Shown here one piece after another: positions 24,561-33,554 of a stretch of DNA of 64,000 bases (position 1 is the first letter of the stretch; each line of letters starts with the position of its first letter). Origin of the DNA: an uncultured Prevotellaceae bacterium (GTDB lineage: Bacteria > Bacteroidota > Bacteroidia > Bacteroidales > Bacteroidaceae). The DNA lies in NCBI GenBank assembly GCA_902785695.1, contig CACZZQ010000008.1, positions 1-64,000 of the forward strand, given 5' to 3'. The translations under genes were made by a program, and so were the position numbers. Under the pieces are notes generated by a model. The model searched no databases and was not told where the DNA came from. It was given only the letters and a program-made list of their open reading frames with translations.

Positions 24561-25832
24561 ATGACTATCAACGAATTCAACTTTGCCGGTAAGAAGGCAA
24601 TCGTGCGCGTTGACTTCAACGTGCCCCTCGATGAGAATGGTAAGATTACTGACGACACCCGCATCCGCGGTGCCCTGCCCACACTGAAGAAGATTCTGGC
24701 CGATGGTGGTGCTACTATCATCATGAGCCACATGGGCAAGCCCAAAGGTAAGGTGGACATGAAGAAGTCTCTGGGTCAGATTCGCGAGGCCGTAGAGAAG
24801 GCTCTGGGTGTTCCCGTGGCTTTCGCTCCCGACTGTGCCAAGGCTCAGGAGGCTGCTGCTGCTCTGAAGATGGGCGAGGCTCTGCTGCTTGAGAACCTGC
24901 GTTTCTACCCCGAGGAAGAGGGCAAGCCCGTAGGTCTGGAGAAGGGTACTCCTGAGTACGACGAGGCCAAGAAGGCCCTGAAGGTGTCTCAGAAGGAGTT
25001 TGCCAAGACCCTGGCTTCTTACGCTGACTGCTACGTGATGGATGCCTTCGGTACCGCTCACCGCAAGCACGCCTCTACCGCCGTTATCGCCGACTACTTC
25101 GACGCTGACCACAAGATGCTGGGTCTGCTCATGGAGAAGGAGGTTCAGGCTGTCGACAATGTGCTCTCTAACATCAAGCGTCCTTTCGTTGCCATCATGG
25201 GTGGTTCTAAGGTTTCTTCTAAGATTGGTATCATCGAGAACCTGCTTGGCAAGGTTGACAAGCTCATCCTCTGCGGTGGTATGACCTACACCTTCGCTAA
25301 GGCTCACGACGGCGAGATTGGCAACTCTATCGTTGAGATGGACAAGCTCGATGTAGCTCTGGGTGTTGAGGAACTGGCTAAGAAGAACGGCGTAGAGCTC
25401 GTCCTGGGCAGCGACTGCACAGCTACCAACGGTCTCGACTTCGGTACGATGAGCGTCAAGGAGGGTGCCGAGATTATCACCTGTCCTGCTAACCAGGTTC
25501 CTGCAGGTTTCGAGGGCGTTGACGCAGGTCCTGAGAGCCAGAAGGCATTTGCCGAGGCTATCAAGGGTGCTAAGACCATTCTGTGGAACGGTCCTGCCGG
25601 TGTATTCGAGTGCGATGCTTTCACCGCTGGCTCACGTGCTATCGGCGAGGCTATCGCAGAGGCTACCAAGAACGGTGCATTCTCTCTGATTGGTGGTGGC
25701 GACTCTGTAGCTTGTGTCAACAAGTTCGGTCTGGCAGATCAGGTATCTTACATCTCTACCGGTGGCGGTGCTCTTCTGGAAGCCATAGAGGGAAAAGTTC
25801 TCCCAGGCGTGGCTGCCATCAAGGGCGAGTAA
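24561..25832 (+). CDS. pgk: Phosphoglycerate kinase
   Basis: The 423-residue enzyme makes ATP from 1,3-bisphosphoglycerate in glycolysis. Motifs: [20 protein letters not shown] (N-terminal substrate site), [49 protein letters not shown] and [13 protein letters not shown]. Codon choice is strongly biased (GGT, AAG, CTG, GAG, few rare codons), so the gene is probably highly expressed. This bias also creates a long open frame on the opposite strand, which I regard as spurious. A strong terminator follows. Confidence 0.98.
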   Translation: MTINEFNFAGKKAIVRVDFNVPLDENGKITDDTRIRGALPTLKKILADGGATIIMSHMGKPKGKVDMKKSLGQIREAVEKALGVPVAFAPDCAKAQEAAAALKMGEALLLENLRFYPEEEGKPVGLEKGTPEYDEAKKALKVSQKEFAKTLASYADCYVMDAFGTAHRKHASTAVIADYFDADHKMLGLLMEKEVQAVDNVLSNIKRPFVAIMGGSKVSSKIGIIENLLGKVDKLILCGGMTYTFAKAHDGEIGNSIVEMDKLDVALGVEELAKKNGVELVLGSDCTATNGLDFGTMSVKEGAEIITCPANQVPAGFEGVDAGPESQKAFAEAIKGAKTILWNGPAGVFECDAFTAGSRAIGEAIAEATKNGAFSLIGGGDSVACVNKFGLADQVSYISTGGGALLEAIEGKVLPGVAAIKGE

Positions 25833-25858
25833 GACTTTACAGCAAATAACTGTCAAAC

Positions 25859-25892
25859 AAGCGGGACGTGTCATCATTGACGCGTCCCGCTT
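25859..25892 (+). terminator. Terminator after pgk
   Basis: AAGCGGGACG and CGTCCCGCTT form a 10-bp stem with a 14-nt loop, followed by TTGCTTAATTT. The T-tract is short but the stem is strong. Confidence 0.75.
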
Positions 25893-25904
25893 TGCTTAAT
25901 TTCA

Positions 25905-26339
25905 TCCTCGCGCCCCTTCAACTACGAAGGCATCTACTCACAGGCATACGCACTCTATAATGCGGGATTCCAGTACTGGTTCTCAAAAGAGGAAATACAA
26001 CTGCTCTCTAAGCATAATACTGTTTTCGAGGCACCACATAAGGAACGAGAACTGATAAACGAACATTTCCGTTTACCCATACAAGGCGAAAAGGGCGAGT
26101 TCTTCACTACGACGGCCATTCTTCAGACTATCAGTGGCAACCTTACACATTCCCTCAATGTCAACAGGGTGGGAAGGGCCATGAAAGACCTGGGATTCGA
26201 GCGTATGCGCTATCAAAACGAGCGAGGCTATATCGTAGTACCTTACAGTGCCGAAGAAATCAAGGCGCGGAAACGTATCAAAGCTTGCGACGCTGAACCG
26301 GAAGATGCCAAATCTGCCACATTTGACACTATATTCTGA
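25905..26339 (+). pseudogene. C-terminal remnant of a DUF3874/VirE-type primase-helicase
   Basis: An open frame without any plausible start encodes about 144 residues: RPFNYEGIYSQAYALYNAGF, then FSKEEIQLLSKHN, FEAPHKERELINEHFRLP, and NVNRVGRAMKDLGFERMR followed by RGYIVVPYSAEEIKARKR, ending at TGA 26337-26339. This agrees with the C-terminal DUF3874 region of virulence-associated protein E-like proteins carried by Bacteroidota mobile elements, which are normally several hundred residues longer. The ATPase part is absent, with the break right after the pgk terminator. It is a relic of an integrated element. Confidence 0.75.
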
Positions 26340-26348
26340 ACTTTTCTT

Positions 26349-26393
26349 GCGTACGTCTGCGTATGCACGTGTATATAGTGTACAGACGTACGC
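26349..26393 (+). terminator. 11-bp-stem hairpin after the DUF3874 remnant
   Basis: GCGTACGTCTG and CAGACGTACGC are exact reverse complements with a 23-nt loop, followed a few bases on by ATTTTTGT. It fits the old terminator of the VirE-like gene. Confidence 0.55.
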
Positions 26394-26411
26394 GTGAGGA
26401 TTTTTGTAAAT

Positions 26412-26447
26412 AATGTGGCAAATGTGGCAAATGTGGCAAATATGGCA
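26412..26447 (+). repeat. 9-bp tandem repeat AATGTGGCA, four copies
   Basis: Three exact copies and one variant (AATATGGCA) in register. Non-coding. Confidence 0.9.
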
Positions 26448-26477
26448 ACTCAAAACCATGCCACTTCCCACTCAAAA

Positions 26478-26556
26478 GTAAGCCACTTATAAAAAAAAGT
26501 GAGCCACTTATAAAAAAAAGTGAGCCACTTACAAAAAAAAGTAAGCCACTTTTTAA
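26478..26556 (+). repeat. 21-bp tandem repeat with A8 runs, 3.7 copies
   Basis: Units begin at 26478, 26499, 26520 and 26541. Each is GT(A/G)AGCCACTTA(T/C) plus eight A, about two helical turns with phased A-tracts, which should give an intrinsically bent segment. The rest of 26340-26714 is non-coding. Confidence 0.85.
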
Positions 26557-26714
26557 CCAAAAACGATATAGATTAGCATCCTGTCTGCGATTGCAACCGC
26601 ACTGGGAGTGACCTCGTGCATGGCGTAGGAAAAATGAGAAAATGAGAAAATGAAAAAAGGGCTGGCAGCATAGAGGAGGTGGCTGTCAGTCCTTTGTCGT
26701 TGATGGATATGGGA

Positions 26715-27386
26715 TTAATATATCCGTGGGCCGAAGATGGTGGTGCCGATACGCACCATCGTGGAGGCGTGACGGACGGCAATGTGATAGTCGGCACTCA
26801 TGCCCCACGAACGCTCGCAGAAGGCATCGTCGGCAGGGAAATACTGCTGCTTGACCTCATCGAAGAAATCGGATGCTGTCTGGAACTCGCGGGCTATCTG
26901 GGCTTCATCGTCGATGTTGGATGCCATCATCATCAGGCCGCAGATCTGCACATGAGTCATACTACGCCACTCACCGTCGGCCAGCAGTTGTCGGCAGGCA
27001 TCGAGGGTAAGTCCGTACTTCGTGGCCTCTTCGGCAATATGGAGTTCCAGCAGCACACGCACCACCCTATCGGCCTTGGCAGCCTGCTTCTCGATCTCGC
27101 GAAGCAGCTTCAGAGAGTCTACTGCTTCAATCATCGAGATATAAGGTGCGATGTACTTCACCTTATTGGTCTGAAGATGACCAATGAAATGCCACTCAAT
27201 ATCCTGAGGCAGAACAGGCACCTTTCGTGCCAGTTCCTGTTCGTGACTCTCTCCGAAGATGCGCTGACCTTCCTGGTATGCAGCCATGATGTATTCCTCT
27301 GGGTGGAACTTGCTGACAGCAACCAGTTTCACGCCCTGAGGAAGACTGTCGGTTACTTCACGAAGATGTCCTTTAACGTCGTACAT
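26715..27386 (-). CDS. YggS-family PLP homeostasis protein
   Basis: The 223-residue protein has the single TIM-barrel fold of YggS/PLPBP. Motifs: VAVSKFHPEE with the PLP-binding Lys, RIFGESHEQEL, WHFIGHLQTNKVK, and the phosphate-binding VRIGTTIFG at the C-terminus. It binds pyridoxal phosphate without catalysis and tunes PLP and amino-acid balance. It is the last gene of a minus-strand run after DUF4494, with a 44-bp gap. Confidence 0.95.
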   Translation of the reverse strand: MYDVKGHLREVTDSLPQGVKLVAVSKFHPEEYIMAAYQEGQRIFGESHEQELARKVPVLPQDIEWHFIGHLQTNKVKYIAPYISMIEAVDSLKLLREIEKQAAKADRVVRVLLELHIAEEATKYGLTLDACRQLLADGEWRSMTHVQICGLMMMASNIDDEAQIAREFQTASDFFDEVKQQYFPADDAFCERSWGMSADYHIAVRHASTMVRIGTTIFGPRIY

Positions 27387-27430
27387 ATTGCGGTAGCCAA
27401 TTTTTCACTTTTCACTTTTCACTATTCCCT

Positions 27431-27916
27431 TTACCCTTCAAACTCGGGTTTATCGTCCTGTTTGGTGCTTTTTGCCATGTGCTCGAAGACATCCATCAGG
27501 GTGGTCTCTGCCACGCTGGCAATGTTGTAGTCGATCATCGTGCCGCCCATCACCTCTTCCAGATTCTTCACGGCTCCGTTGAACGAGCCTGCCTGAACCA
27601 GATAGTTGACGTTTGACTTCTTCTCCTTCTCGGTCTTCTCGTCGAGGGTGATGAACTGTAGCTTTGCCTTGTACCAACGGTCGGCCATCTCCTGATCGCT
27701 GAAGAAAATCTCGCCGTAGGGGGCTTTCTTGATGTCGGTAACGGTGAACTCTCCGCTGATATATGCTGACATTTCCTCGATGATACGTTCCTCGGCCTCG
27801 CTGAAGCTCAGTGCATCGACCACGTAAGCCTCGGTAACCTTTTTCTGCATACCATCCTCCATGACCTTCTCGTAACGGATTTTACACTCAAACCATGTTG
27901 CTGTTCTACTTCTCAT
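27431..27916 (-). CDS. DUF4494 protein
   Basis: The 161-residue acidic cytoplasmic protein matches DUF4494: WFECKIRYEKVMEDG near the N-terminus, VTEAYVVDALSFSEAE, and YLVQAGSFNGAVKNLEEVM. It has no signal peptide. The family has no known function and is restricted to Bacteroidota. It sits between the pseudokinase and YggS genes on one strand. Confidence 0.88.
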   Translation of the reverse strand: MRSRTATWFECKIRYEKVMEDGMQKKVTEAYVVDALSFSEAEERIIEEMSAYISGEFTVTDIKKAPYGEIFFSDQEMADRWYKAKLQFITLDEKTEKEKKSNVNYLVQAGSFNGAVKNLEEVMGGTMIDYNIASVAETTLMDVFEHMAKSTKQDDKPEFEG

Positions 27917-27947
27917 TTTTTATCTTATCTATTTGAATATGTGTTAA

Positions 27948-29168
27948 TTACTCTTCTTCTTGATTGGACTTAATGTAGCCGTTGTGGGTCAACTCCTTCT
28001 GTTTTTCCTCGGTCAATTTCTCCACTATTTCATGGCCTATCTTACCAGCAAGGCTTTCAGGGATGCCTGCCTCTTCTGCCAGTTCCTGCTGAACCTTCAG
28101 GAGTTCTTCTGCCATAGAATGCGTATTGGCCATAAAGGTTTTCTCCGACGCACCCATGTGCTTGCTGTTGTAGACTTTTGACAATATCTCGTTGGCAGCC
28201 GCCTGATAGCGTTTCCTGTAGATCATCTCTGCCTTCTGAAGCAGGGCCTCGTCAGTCACGTCGAGCGAATCCACCACAAGGGCGTTATCTTCCAGCTCTT
28301 CGCTGCTGATAAGTCCGGCTTGCTGAACGGGTTCCACGAATTCGATGTCAGCGGTAGCAACGTTGAGCGAATCCATATAGAGGTAGACCGAGAGCAGGGA
28401 AATGGCCACTGCGACAGCGAGGTATATGAGCGAGCGGCGCATATAGCGTTTCTTTGCAATGGCATTTCGCATATCGCCTATCGACTTATATCGATTGTCG
28501 GGATTTCCCGAGGTGGCCTTCTTCACCACGTGCCTGTATTCATAAGGTACGTCACCCTGGCTGAAGAGGAAAGCGATAAGTCGTCCCAGGGAATAGACAT
28601 CGCTGCGCTCGTCGGCATCCTGTCCTAACAGCACTTCTGGAGCCACGTACTCCTCCACGTTCGCATAAAGTGTCGGCTGGTCGCTCATAGCCTTGTAGAA
28701 GCTGCCGTGACAGAGCAGCAGAGGCGTATTCTCGTTCTTGCGCAAGAAGACGAAGTTAGGGGCGAAACAAAGGTGAAAGACGTTCATGGAATGGAGCGAC
28801 GAAGCATAGTCGAAGAGCGAGTTGACCATCTCATCCACGAATCCCTTTTTGGCAACGATGGCCGGATTCTGGTCGAGCAGCGATGCCAGGGTATTAAAAT
28901 TGCCATACTCAAGCTCGATTTCCTTCAGGTTGCTGCCGTCGTAGCGAAGCTCGTAGCGCAGCTGATGCTTGGAACGATGTTGTAACGACCATTGCTGCTC
29001 GGACTTCAACGCCTCGCAAAATACGATGCTGTCGGTCAATGCACCGCGCAGTTCAATGAAATAGCGATACTTCCCATCCACTTGGCGACGAGAGAAACTG
29101 CCAAGCGGCGTTTTTTCATATGTGGGATTCTGATTCTCATGAGCAATCAGCATTTCCTCAAAATTCAT
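27948..29168 (-). CDS. Membrane-anchored protein kinase-like protein with degenerate catalytic motifs
   Basis: The ATG at 29168 follows a TACTTTTG box and gives 406 residues. The kinase C-lobe is recognisable: VAPEVLL (APE motif, about residues 175-181), SDVYSLGRLIAFLF (D-x-Y-S-x-G helix) and the late Arg in PDNRYKS. Where active kinases have HRDxxxxN this protein has FHLCFAPN (131-138), with Cys replacing the catalytic Asp. Where DFG is expected it has CHGS. No VAIK Lys or glycine loop is evident. It should therefore be a pseudokinase. A single membrane helix (about 245-268) places the rest, a Glu/Lys-rich helical tail, outside the cytoplasm. Confidence 0.75.
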   Translation of the reverse strand: MNFEEMLIAHENQNPTYEKTPLGSFSRRQVDGKYRYFIELRGALTDSIVFCEALKSEQQWSLQHRSKHQLRYELRYDGSNLKEIELEYGNFNTLASLLDQNPAIVAKKGFVDEMVNSLFDYASSLHSMNVFHLCFAPNFVFLRKNENTPLLLCHGSFYKAMSDQPTLYANVEEYVAPEVLLGQDADERSDVYSLGRLIAFLFSQGDVPYEYRHVVKKATSGNPDNRYKSIGDMRNAIAKKRYMRRSLIYLAVAVAISLLSVYLYMDSLNVATADIEFVEPVQQAGLISSEELEDNALVVDSLDVTDEALLQKAEMIYRKRYQAAANEILSKVYNSKHMGASEKTFMANTHSMAEELLKVQQELAEEAGIPESLAGKIGHEIVEKLTEEKQKELTHNGYIKSNQEEE

Positions 29169-29194
29169 ACCTTCTACTCTTTTGTTTTCACGTG

Positions 29195-29202
29195 CAAAAG
29201 TA
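29195..29202 (-). promoter_or_regulatory. Pseudokinase operon -7 box
   Basis: TACTTTTG on the minus strand lies 26 bp before the ATG at 29168. Confidence 0.55.
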
Positions 29203-29275
29203 CGCATTAAATCCGAAATGCGCAAACAAAAGCCTTTTTTTCTGTAGATTCTGTTGTTATCTCAAAAGAAAATAG

Positions 29276-29283
29276 TAACTTTG
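29276..29283 (+). promoter_or_regulatory. Aminotransferase -7 box
   Basis: TAACTTTG lies 30 bp before the ATG at 29314, divergent from the pseudokinase promoter. Confidence 0.6.
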
Positions 29284-29313
29284 CACGCAATTATAAAAAC
29301 AGAGGACAACAAA

Positions 29314-30516
29314 ATGCCGGAAATATCAGTACGAGGACTGGAAATGCCAGAATCGCCAATCAGAAAATTGGCACCACTGGCTGTAGCCGCCAAGAAGCGC
29401 GGCACAAAGGTGTATCACCTGAATATCGGTCAGCCCGACCTGCCTACGCCACAAGTAGGGCTTGACGCACTGAAGCAGATTGACCGCGAGATACTGGAAT
29501 ACTCGCCGTCGCAGGGCTATCAGAGCTATCGCGAGAAGTTGGTGGGCTACTATGCGAAATACAACATCAACGTCACCGCCGATGACATCATCATCACCAG
29601 CGGAGGCTCGGAAGCGGTGCTCTTCGCATTCCTCAGTTGCCTGAATCCTGGCGACGAAATCATTGTCCCAGAGCCTGCATACGCCAACTATATGGCCTTC
29701 GCCATATCGGCTGGGGCAAAGATACGTACCATTGCCACCACGATAGAAGAAGGCTTTTCACTACCCAAGGTCGAGAAGTTCGAGGAGCTGATCAATGAGC
29801 GCACACGTGCCATTATGATTTGCAACCCCAACAACCCCACGGGCTACCTCTATACCCGCAGGGAGATGAACCAGATTCGCGACCTGGTGAAGAAATACGA
29901 CCTCTATCTCTTCTCAGACGAGGTCTATCGCGAGTATATCTACACTGGCTCGCCATACATCTCGGCCTGCCACCTGGAAGGAATCGAGCAGAACGTGATA
30001 CTCATCGACTCCGTATCAAAACGCTACAGCGAGTGCGGCATCCGTATAGGCGCACTGATTACCAAGAATAAAGAGGTACGCGCTGCCGTGATGAAATTCT
30101 GTCAGGCACGCCTCTCACCTCCCCTCATCGGACAAATCGTGGCAGAAGCTTCGCTCGATGCACCCGAGGACTATTATCGCGACGTGTACGATGAATACGT
30201 GGAGCGCAGGAAATGTCTGATTGACGGGCTGAACCGCATACCGGGTGTCTACTCACCCATACCTATGGGCGCATTCTATACCGTTGCCAAACTCCCCGTC
30301 GATGATGCCGAGAAATTCTGCCGATGGTGCCTTTCGGAGTTCGAATACGAGGGACAGACAGTGATGATGGCTCCAGCAGCAGGCTTCTATACCACACCTG
30401 GTGCAGGAATCAACCAGGTACGTATAGCCTACGTGCTTAAGAAGGAAGACCTGATGAAAGCACTCGTAGTACTGCAGAAAGCACTGGAAGCTTATCCCGG
30501 AAGGGTCACAGAATGA
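29314..30516 (+). CDS. PLP-dependent class I aminotransferase
   Basis: The start at 29314 (MPEISVRGLEMPESPIRKLA) lies downstream of the promoter and gives 400 residues. Fold-type I features: LNIGQPDLPTP near the N-terminus, ITSGGSEAVLFAF, NPNNPTGYLY, FSDEVYREY and the PLP lysine in DSVSKRYSECGIRIG. Aspartate/aromatic-type substrates are likely, but the specific one cannot be read. The stop overlaps the permease start by 4 bp. Confidence 0.92.
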   Translation: MPEISVRGLEMPESPIRKLAPLAVAAKKRGTKVYHLNIGQPDLPTPQVGLDALKQIDREILEYSPSQGYQSYREKLVGYYAKYNINVTADDIIITSGGSEAVLFAFLSCLNPGDEIIVPEPAYANYMAFAISAGAKIRTIATTIEEGFSLPKVEKFEELINERTRAIMICNPNNPTGYLYTRREMNQIRDLVKKYDLYLFSDEVYREYIYTGSPYISACHLEGIEQNVILIDSVSKRYSECGIRIGALITKNKEVRAAVMKFCQARLSPPLIGQIVAEASLDAPEDYYRDVYDEYVERRKCLIDGLNRIPGVYSPIPMGAFYTVAKLPVDDAEKFCRWCLSEFEYEGQTVMMAPAAGFYTTPGAGINQVRIAYVLKKEDLMKALVVLQKALEAYPGRVTE

Positions 30517-31748
30517 ACTTACCGTTATTCATAGCAAAACGGATATACAACGATGAAGGCGACCGACTCAAAGTGAGCCGCCCTGCTATTCGTATAGCAA
30601 CGATTGGCGTCAGCATCGGACTGGCAGTGATGATCATCACCGTCTGCGTGGTTCTGGGCTTCAAACATACCATTCGCGAGAAAATAGCAGGATTCGGAGG
30701 AGACATACAGGTTTACAACCTACAGTCAACAGGCTATCCCATCTGTATTGATGACAGCACGCTCAACGCATACCAAGCCATAGAAGGCATCCGGAAAGCA
30801 GGGCGCGTGGTAATGACACAGGGCATCCTGAAGACTGATGAAGAATTCATGGGAGTGGTACTCAAAGGCATCGGGCCAGAATACGACACCACCTTCCTAT
30901 ATAATAATATGGTAGAAGGCCAGCTACCGCATTTCTCGGACTCATCAACAGACTATCCACTGGTCATCTCAAAGAGTATGGCAAACAAGCTGCGCGTAAA
31001 AACCGGCTCCCGAATATTTGCCTATTTCATTGACGAGGACAACGTAAAAACACGACGGTTCACCATTAGCGGCATCTATCAGACAAACATGAAACGCTAT
31101 GACGACCAAATCTGCTTGACAGACATCTATGCTACGCAGCGACTCAATGGATGGGACAGCCTGCAATGCACTGGAGCAGAACTGACAATATATGATTTCG
31201 AACAGTTGAAAACCGTCAACAACAATGTGCTCAAAACCATCAAAGGACAGACCGACCGCGATGGCAATTACGCCATCAGCTACCCCATAACAGAAGTCTA
31301 TCCGCAAGTATTCTCGTGGTTAGAACTGCTGGATATCAATGTGTGGATTATTCTGGGATTGATGATTGCTGTCACAGGATTCACTATGATTAGCGGGCTG
31401 CTGATCATCATCTTGGAACGCACGCAAATGATAGGACTGCTGAAAGCACTGGGAGCCAGAAACTCAACCATCAGGCACCTGTTCCTCTGGTTTGCCACGT
31501 TTATCATCGGAAGAGGCATGATATGGGGCAATATCATAGGATTGGCTATCGTACTGCTGCAACAACACACAGGAATCGTCAAACTTGACCCGCAAACCTA
31601 CTATGTCAGCGAAGCACCCATGTTGATTAACATACCACTCATCGTACTTCTCAACCTCGCCACTTTGCTCATCAGCCTCTTCGTACTTATTGCACCAAGC
31701 TATCTGGTATCACACATCAGACCTACACGCTCGATGAATTACGAATAA
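30513..31748 (+). CDS. ABC transporter permease, LolC/FtsX type
   Basis: The 411-residue protein has one N-terminal membrane helix (IATIGVSIGLAVMIITVCVVLGF, about residues 29-51), a large extracytoplasmic domain and three C-terminal helices with the FtsX-fold stretch ERTQMIGLLKALGARNSTIRHLF. This is the lipoprotein-releasing (LolC/E) or MacB-like permease layout. The ATPase subunit is not adjacent. Translation is coupled to the aminotransferase upstream by an ATGA overlap, an odd pairing. Confidence 0.9.
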   Translation: MNLPLFIAKRIYNDEGDRLKVSRPAIRIATIGVSIGLAVMIITVCVVLGFKHTIREKIAGFGGDIQVYNLQSTGYPICIDDSTLNAYQAIEGIRKAGRVVMTQGILKTDEEFMGVVLKGIGPEYDTTFLYNNMVEGQLPHFSDSSTDYPLVISKSMANKLRVKTGSRIFAYFIDEDNVKTRRFTISGIYQTNMKRYDDQICLTDIYATQRLNGWDSLQCTGAELTIYDFEQLKTVNNNVLKTIKGQTDRDGNYAISYPITEVYPQVFSWLELLDINVWIILGLMIAVTGFTMISGLLIIILERTQMIGLLKALGARNSTIRHLFLWFATFIIGRGMIWGNIIGLAIVLLQQHTGIVKLDPQTYYVSEAPMLINIPLIVLLNLATLLISLFVLIAPSYLVSHIRPTRSMNYE

Positions 31749-31819
31749 GCCCAAAAGAACCAAAGATTTTATCTTTTTTTCCGAAAACTGTTATAATTAC
31801 TAAAATATTGCACGTTTTT

Positions 31820-31851
31820 TTTGGATTTGTGCAAGAAACAAGCTACCTTTG
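31820..31851 (+). promoter_or_regulatory. Promoter of the acyl-CoA ligase pair
   Basis: TTTG (31820-31823), 20 bp, TACCTTTG (31844-31851), 23 bp before the ATG at 31875. Confidence 0.7.
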
Positions 31852-31874
31852 CACAAAAATTTGAATATTGTGCA

Positions 31875-33530
31875 ATGAGCTCTAATATTAGCTTTAACAA
31901 ATACATTTACGACACTATCATTAAAAACTGGGATGCAGATGCCCTGACCGACTATCAGGGAGCTACATTGCAGTTTCACGACGTGGCACGTAAAATAGAA
32001 AAGCTACATATCGTCTTTGAAAACTGCGACATTGAAAAAGGTGACAAAATAGCCATCTGCGGACGCAACTCCGCACACTGGGCTGTCACATTCCTGGCAA
32101 CACTTACCTACGGAGCTGTAGCGGTACCTATACTCCACGAATTCAATGCCGAACAGATTCACAACATCGTGAACCATTCCGGAGCAAAGGCCCTTTTCGT
32201 GGGCGACTATGTAGCTAAGGAGATTGACCCAGAGCAGATGCCTAATTTGGAAGGTATCGTCTTCCTGCCGAATTTCTCGCTGATTATATCGCGTTCGGAA
32301 AAACTGACCTACGCACGCGAACATCTTAATTTGATGTTCGGTTCAAAATACCCCAAGGCATTCAGACAAGAACACGTACACTACCACGAAGACACACCTG
32401 AAGAGCTGGCTGTCATCAACTATACCAGCGGCACCACGGGATTCTCGAAGGGTGTCATGCTACCCTATCGTGCCCTCAGCGGAAACCTCACATTCTGTCT
32501 GCGACATTTAGGCGAAAAGATAAAGGCCAGCGACCCGATGCTCAGCATCCTGCCTATGGCACATATGTATGGAATGGCAGTAGAGTTCATCTTCGGATTC
32601 TGCAACGGATGCCATCTGTTCTTCCTCAACCGACTGCCATCACCCACGCTGATAGCAAAGGCTTTCACGGACATACGACCCGCTTTGGTTGTTTCAGTTC
32701 CCTTGATAGTGGAAAAAATCATCAGAAAGAAAGTATTCCCCATCATTCAAACCCACAGAATGAAACTGCTGCTGGCCATGCCTATAGTATCAACAAAGGT
32801 GAAGGAACGCATCTGCCAGCAAGTTTACGAGGCCTTCGGTGGACGTGCATACGAAATCATTGTAGGAGGTGCAGCACTGTCGAAAGAAGTAGAGGAATTC
32901 CTGTTAAGCATTGGATTCCCATTGGCTGTGGGATATGGAGCAACAGAATGCGCTCCACTTATCAGCTATCGCGACTGGAAAGAGTTCGTAGCTACATCAT
33001 GCGGATGTCCAGTTGACAATATGGAAGTGAAAATCTTGAGCGATGACCCCATGAATATTCCTGGAGAAATTGTCACAAGAGGCCCGCACGTCATGCTTGG
33101 CTATTACAAAAACGAAGAAGCTACGCGTGAAGCCATCGACAAAGACGGATGGTACCACACTGGCGACCTTGGCACCATGGACGCAGATCGCAACATCTTT
33201 ATTCGCGGGCGTATCAAGAATATGCTACTCGGAGCCAGCGGACAAAACGTATATCCTGAGGAAATAGAAGACAAACTCAACTCAATGCCGATGGTCTGTG
33301 AAAGTCTCGTGGTACAAGATGGCGACAAGCTAGTGGCACTTGTCTATCCCGATCAGGACGAGACTGCCAATTTCGGGCAGGAAGAACTGGAAGCCGTGAT
33401 GGATCAGAACCGCGAGAACCTGAATGCACAGCTGCCCGTTTACAGCCGCATCAGCCGCTTCGTGCTGCGCTACGAGGAATTCCAGAAAACCCCAAAGAAA
33501 AGCATTAAACGATATCTCTATCAAGCATAA
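31875..33530 (+). CDS. AMP-forming acyl-CoA ligase (long-chain fatty acid type), copy 1
   Basis: The ATG at 31875 gives 551 residues. Adenylate-forming motifs: INYTSGTTGFSKGVM (about residues 180-194), VGYGATECAPL, and YHTGDLGTMDADRNIFIRGR. The C-terminal KTPKKSIKRYLY holds the catalytic Lys of the A10 motif. It activates a carboxylic acid, probably a fatty acid, to its CoA thioester. Copy 2 starts 25 bp downstream and is highly similar over its full length. Confidence 0.92.
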   Translation: MSSNISFNKYIYDTIIKNWDADALTDYQGATLQFHDVARKIEKLHIVFENCDIEKGDKIAICGRNSAHWAVTFLATLTYGAVAVPILHEFNAEQIHNIVNHSGAKALFVGDYVAKEIDPEQMPNLEGIVFLPNFSLIISRSEKLTYAREHLNLMFGSKYPKAFRQEHVHYHEDTPEELAVINYTSGTTGFSKGVMLPYRALSGNLTFCLRHLGEKIKASDPMLSILPMAHMYGMAVEFIFGFCNGCHLFFLNRLPSPTLIAKAFTDIRPALVVSVPLIVEKIIRKKVFPIIQTHRMKLLLAMPIVSTKVKERICQQVYEAFGGRAYEIIVGGAALSKEVEEFLLSIGFPLAVGYGATECAPLISYRDWKEFVATSCGCPVDNMEVKILSDDPMNIPGEIVTRGPHVMLGYYKNEEATREAIDKDGWYHTGDLGTMDADRNIFIRGRIKNMLLGASGQNVYPEEIEDKLNSMPMVCESLVVQDGDKLVALVYPDQDETANFGQEELEAVMDQNRENLNAQLPVYSRISRFVLRYEEFQKTPKKSIKRYLYQA

Positions 33531-33554
33531 TCAAGCATAACACAAATCTAAGAT

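Noticed and set aside
24498..25723. Long open frames on the minus strand opposite pgk (up to 269 codons)
   Set aside because: They mirror the strong codon bias of pgk, have no promoter or family features, and pgk is unmistakable on the plus strand.
26073..26471. 132-codon minus-strand frame with repeated Cys-His-Ile
   Set aside because: The repeat peptide is a product of the 9-bp DNA repeat and the rest is antisense to the DUF3874 remnant.
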